A stretch of DNA of 14,371 nucleotides, from the NCBI GenBank assembly GCA_018257865.1, contig JAEUBA010000270.1:1-14371 (forward strand). The letters run 5' to 3'. Positions within the stretch are counted from its first letter, which is position 1, and the number at the start of each line of letters is the position of its first letter. The translations under genes were made by a program, and so were the position numbers. A model generated the notes under the pieces. That model was not told the origin of the DNA and searched no databases. It was given only the letters and a program-made list of their open reading frames with translations. Shown one piece after another: positions 8,982 through 14,371 of this stretch. Source of the stretch: Stereocaulon alpinum (Eukaryota; Ascomycota; Lecanoromycetes; Lecanorales; Stereocaulaceae).

Positions 8982-9230
8982 TATTAGGGGCCGGCCTAAA
9001 GCGAGTTAATAGGGGTGTTATTAGACTAGGAGAATAAATCTAAGGAAGGAAAGCTATATATATAGAGCGTATATAAGATATATTAGGGACGCGCTTAGGC
9101 GCTAAGGCTAAAGGGGCCTAGCGTTAGATACTAGCAAGAAGTTCAATAAACCTAAGTAAGAAGTTTAATAAACATTAGCAAGTAACGAAAGAATACTAGT
9201 AAGTAATTAACGAAAGGCTAGCCCGTAACA
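8982..9230 (-). repeat. 5' LTR of inner gypsy
   Basis: 249 bp, gap-free match to 2725-2973. Its 9230 end keeps the original CGTAACA (minus TGTTACG), showing the true LTR terminus. The region 9050-9078 is a TATA-rich run on the minus strand that could hold the promoter, but RIP creates such runs, so I do not call a promoter. Confidence 0.95.
9134..9217 (-). repeat. Short tandem repeats in LTR U3
   Basis: Two adjacent 22-bp units (9134-9155 and 9156-9177, of the form GYAAGAAGTTYAATAAAC…) are followed by two shorter related units (9178-9198 and 9199-9217, starting GYAAGTAA and sharing AACGAAAG). The set is also in the other LTR at 2877-2960. Lying near the LTR start, these fall in U3, where repeated motifs often serve as enhancers; that role is inference. 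Confidence 0.6.
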
Positions 9231-9235
9231 TATCC
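9231..9235. repeat. Target-site duplication TATCC, right copy
   Basis: Identical to 2720-2724 and directly next to the TAACA end of the right LTR. The following bases (AGCCTTACTAAG…) continue the outer integrase frame. Confidence 0.93.
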
Positions 9236-12200
9236 AGCCTTACTAAGTAGTAACCTAAGGATAAAATCTATTACTAGCGTATAGAAAGGTACCGGTAGGG
9301 AGTTAATAATTTATATACTACCGTAGGGGAGATATCGGCGTATCTAAAAGACCTAGCACTGTAGGTAATATTATAGGTATTCTTAAAGGAGTTTGGATAG
9401 TCTACGAATATACTACGACGAGGAAATATATTTATAGTATTAAGCGAAGCTTAGATATCTATCTCTATATCTAACCTTAAGGACGTCAGCTACTACTAAT
9501 AGCGGAATATAAAGTCGTCGGTAACCAGTAGCCTTATCGATATAGTAGATTAGAAATTCTAATAATAAGATTAACGCTTCTCTTTCGAAGTATAGCTTCG
9601 CTGCGTTCTTACTAAGTTACTTATTTATATAGATTTGCTCCTTAATACGCTACTAGCCGGAGTTATTACTATATCTTTCTAAGATTCTTTTCCTAAAGTT
9701 ATTACTTATTTCTATAAGGGTGGCGGCGTACTAGTAGATAGGTACGACGTTAGAGGAGGCGTAATATAAGGTATTAAGCTTAGAACGATCTAAAGTATAG
9801 TTCGATTTATTTAAACTAGCTAGGCGAGAGAGGGTATTAGGGATAATATTCTCCTTCCCTAGCTTATACTTAATATCTAAGTCGAAATGTTAGAAGAATT
9901 TAGATATATAAATGAGGCGTAGATTTATCTTCTACGCCGCTAAAGTATTAAGAGTCTTCTATATTATAATTTCTACGGTTACTAAATAGTTAGTTAGGAT
10001 ATAAGTTGTTATAGACTCTACTATATATCAGACCTTCTTTAAAACCTAGACTAGCCCAGCTACCTCTAGCTTAGTAGGCTAATAGGACTTTTCTACGGTA
10101 GTAAGCAGCCTACTTAGGAAGAGTATAGGCCTAACCTTTTTATTAATAAGGTAGTATATATAGGCGCCGAACCCGAATTCCTTTAATATATCTATATTAA
10201 TATAGAGGTAGCTTTTGCTATTAAAATAGACTAAGGTAGTAGGCTTAGATAGTAGGTACTATAGCGTATTAAACGCGTTCTATTCCGTAGTTATAGGCGG
10301 TCTAAGTTAAGTGCGTTATATATAGACTTTTCGGGGATTACCTTTCCCTAGCGGGGACCTCTTTAATAGCGACGTCTTTTAGTCTTATAAGAGCTAGCTA
10401 ACCTAGGCGTAGCGAGGAATATAATTTCGTAAGTAACCTATTAACCCTAGGTATATCTTAAGGGTACTTAGTATTACTAGGAATTTTAGCTTCGAAATCG
10501 CCTCCAGCTTCTCCTTAGCTATAGAAAGTCTAAGGGAGTCTACGCGCTATCTAAAAAGCTTTACTAAGGGGTATCCTATATAGGATTTTATAGGCTTAAC
10601 CGAAATTCCTTTTTATAGGAATAAGGTAAAAACCTAATATAGGTACTTCTTATATTCGCTAAGGGTTTTCAAAGTAATTATAATATTATTAACGTAGGCT
10701 CTTACGAAGCTACGGTAGGGGCGAAGTACTCTATTAATCTCTCGTTAGACGTAGGCTATTAATCCTTTATAACCTATTACTAGTATACGGAAAGTCTCCT
10801 ATCCTTAATACGTAATAACTATTAGATAATATCTATACCCTAGTAATATATACTATTAGTAGAAGAACGAAGTATAGTTAATAACTATAATATACTAATA
10901 TCCTAAGACTGTTATAATAATATCGCTTTAGAGGGGAAGTAGGTAGGTATTAGGCTATATTATTTTATTAAGCTTTTAGATATCTACTACTACTCTACCT
11001 TTACGTTCGCTATTAGCTAAGGTACGCTAGACTATAAAGATAGGGTAACTAAATAGCGTTAATTTAGTAGTCTATTTAAGTTATCCTTAGTTATATAGCT
11101 TATTAAACGTTTTATTAATAATATTTCTATCTTTTTTGCTAAGGGGGTAGGTTTTAGCGGAGCTATTAACCTTTTCTTCCTATCCTAGCTTAAGTAGGAT
11201 CCTTATCTAATAATCTTAGGGAATATTAACGAATCTAGAGTCTTCCTAAAGCTTAGGATATAAAGCGACTACTTATACTAACTAAATTATAGTAGGGTTA
11301 TAAGGAGAGCTATATATAGTAATACTATTAGGTAGTATAGTTTCGGTAGGCTTCGCTTTAACCGCAGTAGCCTCCTACGGTACCGTCTTAACTAAAGCAG
11401 CTATACTTACTAAAGCTAGGTAAGTAGTAGCAGCCTTTAGCACTTATTAAGTCTATCCGTATTATTAAGTCTTCTTTAGAGGCTTCGCAGCTAACTCCGC
11501 TACTTCTAAGGTAGTAAGGTAATAATTATTATAAGGTAATTTAGTAATATAGCCTAGACGAGTCTTCTTTATAACTAATATAGGTATAGAGGACTCGTTT
11601 CTAGCTAGGATTAAGTCGACGGAAGAGTCTATAATATAAGTATAGAGCGTTAATTTAGACTAATTTAGCTTAAATAGCAGGTCTCGCTTTAGGAGTTATA
11701 TATAATAGTTTACTAAAATTATTACTTATTCACCTAGTTTAACTAGTATATTATTCGTTACCTTTACTACTCTTCGAACTCTAGTACCTTATAGCTTAAT
11801 ATTAACTAGAATTTATATATTATAACTTATAACGTAGGCGTGCCGTTTTATTATAATAATATTAATTCCTTTAGGTCCTATAGTATCTATTCTAATTAAT
11901 ATATTAGCTCTTAGGTTATTAACTAAGTATACGTTAACTATAATTTCGGTAAGTATAGGCTTACTAATATTAGACTTTCTAAGTAGGAGGAGAGGTATTC
12001 GTATATACTCCGTAATAGAGTGTTAAGCCTCGCTAATACCTTTAACTATTAATAGACTTTCTATAGTCCTAACTTTAGCGTAGGGTATCTATGCTTTTAG
12101 AAAACGCCTATTACCTAGGGTGATAGGATAACTAGTATCTAAGTATACCTCTTAGGGAATACCTTCCTATAAATATTAAACTAGAGCTATAATATAATAC

Positions 12201-12700
12201 TAATTTCGAAAGCTAGTTCTAGTAATACGTTTAGTATAATCAACTTTCGATTAGATAACGTAAGGACTAGATTTCGGTTCCTCTAAAGCGGTATAGTAAC
12301 TACGGTCTAGAGGTACCTTAGCTTTATACTTTCGGTGCTCGCCTTTTAGGTACTAGTAGAGCTTGTTTCTAGACGCGAATATCTACTTATATCTTTAATA
12401 TATCTTATCTATTAGTCCGACGAAGAAGCTATAAGCTTCTACTTCTAGCTTAAACTAATCCTTAGGAGGTTTATTATTATAGTACTTAAAGTCTTAGGGC
12501 TCTTTAAACTCCTTAGTAGTAGTAGCGTAGCTATTATATTCGTTATTATTTTTATCCTTATAATATACTCTAGCAGCTTTCTGCTAGAAGTTATTTTAAC
12601 CTTTATTACTAAAGTTTTAATAGGGTCTTACGTTTCCAGCGTAGGATTTTTTACCTTAGAAAGGCTTTAACTAGTACTACGGTTTCGCTGAACTTAACCC
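9236..12700 (-). pseudogene. Outer gypsy pol, 5' part: C2H2 finger, PR, RT, RNase H, integrase N-terminus
   Basis: One minus frame carries, in order: a C2H2-type finger (12400-12335); PR with VYLDTSYPITLG (D-T-S at 12131-12139, D-T-G expected) and YIRIPLLL; RT (about 11130-10440) with NKTFNKLYN, YPIFIV, KGRVVVDI and the motif YVNN at 10685-10696 (YVDD expected), then KGISVKPIKSYIGYP; RNase H (about 10240-9830) with YINIDILKEFGFGAYIY, LSRLLTTVEKSY and PNTLSRL; and integrase with a partly lost zinc region (9350-9320), YLPYGSI and VPFYTLVIDFI, whose Asp codon at 9266-9268 is intact. The frame stops at the nested element and resumes at 2724. Stops seen are TAA/TAG, bar rare others. The motifs resemble a widespread family of degenerate fungal gypsy polyproteins. 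Confidence 0.88.
12335..12400 (-). other. C2H2-type zinc-finger relic ahead of outer protease
   Basis: The minus frame reads Y-x2-Y-x12-Y-x4-H, with KQIFASRNKL in the middle after reading TAG as a former Gln. Restoring TGT for the two TAT codons and CAC for the TAC gives C-x2-C-x12-H-x4-H, a canonical C2H2 spacing including the central Phe. The last His (CAC, 12335-12337) is unchanged. It lies between the Gag tail and PR. A DNA- or RNA-binding role for the polyprotein is inference. Confidence 0.55.
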
Positions 12701-14066
12701 GCTTACTTATCCTCCAGCTATCTATAGAGGCTATCGTAGGGTAGGCAGACTTTCTCTTAGAGAGTATTAGTTTTAGGACGAGTACTATAGTTATCTATTA
12801 GCTTAGTAGTTCGAATTTCTATAGTTACCGCTACTATAGCTATTAGAGTAGCCTTAATAAGGCTACTACTAGTCGCTACGTTAGAAGGGCGCCGAAGAAT
12901 ACTAAGGCTTAGAAAATCCTCCTTAACGAATAGTATTATACTAACTAGATTATCCGCCCTTATTAATAGCTCTATTTACGACTCTTTAAGTTATTTTATC
13001 CTCTTCTACCGCAAGCTCGTACTAAATATATCGTTTAGTATTAAGCTATTTTAGGAATAAATATACCGAAGTATTTACTATAGGCTAGGGAATAGTATTT
13101 TAGAAGCTAGGCGCTAGGTTATTTTAGGCTACTATTAGCTAAGCACTTCCTAGATCCGCTGCTCGTATATAACGGAAAATAGACTATACGAATTCCCTAG
13201 GGTCCGTATTACTTAGGGTATTACTTATTATAAACTTCTTTAAGTATATTAATTTCACTACTTTACTAGTATCTTCTTTAAACCGTCGAATTAAGAGCTT
13301 TATCTATTATTTAAGATTTACCGTTTCTAGTATAACTCGCTCGAATTCTAATAATTCTACTATATACTATATTATTACGGTGCCTTTTAGGTAGCTGAGA
13401 ATAACTCTTAGGACCTATTCTTTATTAAAACGTCTCTTTATTTCCTTAAGTCTATCGACGAAGACGAATATATCTTAGAATATTATATACTTCTCTCTAA
13501 TAACTAGACCGTCTCCTTCTGCTTTAGGATTAAAGAAGCTAATATTATTAGAACGTAAAGGTAGAGGGCGTCTAGGCAGTGCTTTAGCCTACTAAGGTAT
13601 AGGAGTACTACCGCTACCGCCTAGGGGGCGGTTATTAGGGCTACTGCGGAGTAGAGACTGCAGTGCTCTCTATTATTATTTAGTAAATCTAGTGTTATTA
13701 AAGTTACTAGGGTCTAGCTGTACCGGCGGGGGTTAGTATATACTAGTATTACTAGTACGTCGTTCCTAAGATATTCCTACTAGAGGGGTATCTCAAATAA
13801 TCTCCTCTATAGTAGCTAACTCGCGGCGAGAGCTGATAGGCGGAGTAATTATAAGGTAGCGTATATACTCCTTAAAGGATTTAACGTTAGCACGGAGCGA
13901 GGCCTTATCGACCGTCTACCTAGGATCCTAGGCTACTAGGGCGGTATCTTCTACTACGGAGCTTTCTTAAGAAGCTGCTGCAGAACCCGTATAAGTAGTC
14001 CTTTTTACAGGTAGTTATAGAGGTATATTCGCTAGCCTAGTATAGCTAGACGTAATATATATTATA
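12700..14066 (-). pseudogene. Outer gypsy gag relic
   Basis: The minus frame from about 14066 reads a low-complexity N-terminal region, then VDKASLRANVKSFKEYIRYL, a Pro/Gly/Ser-rich linker, and a capsid core: ISFFNPKAEGDGLV, VFVDRLKEIKRRF (13465-13431) and DPREFV.SIFRYIRAADLG (about 13204-13149). The pattern matches Gag of the same degenerate fungal gypsy family as the downstream pol. Stops are mostly TAA/TAG; a TGA near 13795 is an exception. Somewhere between about 12950 and 12640 the best-reading frame moves by -1 into the pol frame, either by an indel or by programmed frameshifting. The start codon is not certain, since ATG would now be ATA. Confidence 0.75.
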
Positions 14067-14250
14067 ATAATACGAAGACTTTTAAAAATAATACTAGTAT
14101 AACTATAGCTACTTTTAAGGAAAGACTCTAACTAGTATACAGTAAGTATAGTATTTTAGTTAAGATCTAGCGCTTATAATAATAATAACGATAGTAATAG
14201 GGAAGCTAGCTTTTCGACTTCTTTATAAACTTAATAATAATACTATAATA
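14067..14250 (-). other. Remnant of outer gypsy leader up to the RIP edge
   Basis: About 180 bp of mutated, TA-rich DNA upstream of gag. It does not resemble any part of the 529-bp LTR at 945-1473, so the 5' LTR is not here. I see no gene. Its right end coincides with the change to normal dinucleotide composition. Confidence 0.5.
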
Positions 14251-14371
14251 ATGGCCAGCGATGGAGACACACCTGTACGCGGTGCTGGCTACGAACCTGA
14301 ATACCTATTCAGAGCCGAGATGTCTCCCCTAATGCATTGCAGGTTGAACGATGTTGAGACGTCGCGTGGTT
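14251..14371 (+). CDS. Possible start of a host gene, truncated by window end
   Basis: The sequence beyond the RIP edge has ordinary composition (six CA, thirteen TG in 121 bp). A frame opens with ATG at 14251 and stays open for 40 codons to the window edge (MASDGDTPVRGAGYEPEYLF, then RAEMSPLMHCRLNDVETSRG). The other two plus frames and all three minus frames contain stops within the same 121 bp. The peptide is not recognised. The ATG directly abuts the mutated tract, so any promoter would lie in transposon DNA. It may equally be an internal exon piece or a chance frame. Confidence 0.3.
   Translation, partial: MASDGDTPVRGAGYEPEYLFRAEMSPLMHCRLNDVETSRG

Larger units (their letters stand above)
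2725..9230 (-). mobile_element. Inner, structurally complete Ty3/gypsy chromovirus (6506 bp)
   Basis: Two 249-bp LTRs (2725-2973 and 8982-9230) flank a minus-strand internal region with primer-binding region, gag with a CCHC knuckle, PR, RT, RNase H, integrase, chromodomain and polypurine tract. It is bounded by a perfect 5-bp TATCC duplication. LTR ends read TGTTA...TAACA; the TG at the 2725 and 8982 ends and the CA at 2973 are RIP-changed to TA. The element lies in the integrase frame of another gypsy and has the same orientation as it. RIP stops, altered catalytic residues and an internal 376-bp duplication make it inactive. It is a different family from the outer element, since gag, PR and IN sequences do not match. 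Confidence 0.95.
1..14250. other. RIP-mutated (AT-rich) transposon tract
   Basis: The whole stretch shows the dinucleotide pattern of repeat-induced point mutation: CpA and TpG almost absent, TpA abundant, CpG retained. As a direct sample, 4981-5100 has one CA and no TG. In-frame stops of all the relic genes are TAA or TAG, as expected when CAA, CAG and TGG lose C or G, and TGA is practically absent from the recognised frames. RIP is known from filamentous ascomycetes, where duplicated DNA is mutated before meiosis. General methyl-CpG decay is a poor alternative because CpG is still frequent. The tract ends abruptly near 14250. It is expected to be heterochromatic, but that is inference. Confidence 0.93.
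945..14250 (-). mobile_element. Outer Ty3/gypsy chromovirus relic, 5'-truncated and split by a nested element
   Basis: Reading on the minus strand, the order is gag (about 14066 to 12700), C2H2 finger (12400-12335), protease (12139), RT (11130-10440), RNase H (10240-9830), integrase (9790-9236, continuing 2724 to about 1950), chromodomain (about 1865-1690), polypurine tract (1485-1475) and 3' LTR (1473-945). PR-RT-RH-IN order with a terminal chromodomain is that of a Ty3/gypsy chromovirus. The insertion 2725-9230 interrupts it. No copy of the 529-bp LTR exists on the gag side: only about 180 bp separate the apparent gag start from the end of the mutated DNA at 14250. It is a dead relic, with catalytic residues of RT changed and many stops. 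Confidence 0.85.

Noticed and set aside
9050..9078. TATA-box promoter in the inner LTR.
   Set aside because: RIP itself makes TA runs, and the other LTR has TG at the matching sites, so the motif is not reliably ancestral.
12646..12652. A AAA AAT heptamer in the outer gag region as another -1 frameshift site.
   Set aside because: It is in the right phase, but the pol frame already reads protein-like upstream of it, so the frame change may lie earlier; too weak to list.
1..14250. A recoded genetic code in which TAA/TAG are sense codons, since long frames contain only those stops.
   Set aside because: The genome-wide style loss of CA/TG, Tyr in place of Cys/His and Asn in place of Asp are all explained by RIP, and the unmutated end at 14251 uses ordinary codons.
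9231..14250. Ty1/copia element on first reading of the right half.
   Set aside because: Domain order is PR-RT-RH-IN with a terminal chromodomain and the integrase continues across the nested insertion, which is Ty3/gypsy.
14316..14320. CGAGA as the second target-site copy of the outer gypsy, matching 940-944 (both followed by TGT).
   Set aside because: It lies inside unmutated sequence and is not next to any LTR end; probably chance.
1..14371. tRNA, rRNA, CRISPR arrays or bacterial-type operons.
   Set aside because: No conserved RNA-gene sequence, no spaced direct repeats and no intact tandem coding genes were seen; the composition is fungal RIP DNA.

Overview
The window looks like a repeat-rich chromosomal segment of a filamentous ascomycete fungus (Pezizomycotina). 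Nearly all of it (1 to about 14250) carries the signature of repeat-induced point mutation (RIP): CpA and TpG are almost gone, TpA is in great excess, CpG is still common, and old reading frames are full of TAA and TAG. In 4981-5100 I count one CA and no TG. In 14251-14371 I count six CA and thirteen TG, so the mutated tract ends abruptly at about 14250. No intact gene lies inside the tract; it is a nest of dead transposons, all oriented on the minus strand.

Layout. (1) 1-922: the N-terminal part of a Tad-like LINE ORF1 relic, running off the left edge. (2) 945-1473: a 529-bp LTR with its polypurine tract at 1475-1485. This is the 3' end of an outer Ty3/gypsy chromovirus whose internal region runs 1486-2724 and, after an interruption, 9236-14250 (gag about 14066 to 12700, then C2H2 finger, protease, RT, RNase H, integrase, chromodomain). 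Its 5' LTR is absent. (3) 2725-9230: a second, complete Ty3/gypsy chromovirus with two 249-bp LTRs and a 5-bp target duplication (TATCC) on both sides. It sits inside the outer integrase frame, about a dozen codons after the first catalytic Asp. Removing it and one TATCC rejoins the integrase in frame. (4) 14251-14371: ordinary, non-RIP DNA with one plus-strand frame open to the window edge, possibly the start of a host gene.

Order of events from nesting: LINE first; the outer gypsy next to or into the LINE 5' end; the inner gypsy into the outer integrase; then RIP over everything. A 376-bp tandem duplication inside the inner element around the gag-pol junction most likely came after RIP. The two inner LTRs differ only by transitions (13 sites), so they may have been identical before mutation. 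Points that go beyond a routine relic are a candidate -1 frameshift site at the inner gag-pol junction, a C2H2-type finger ahead of the outer protease, the duplication, the sharp RIP edge, and two small islands that escaped mutation. I found no sign of a new functional system.
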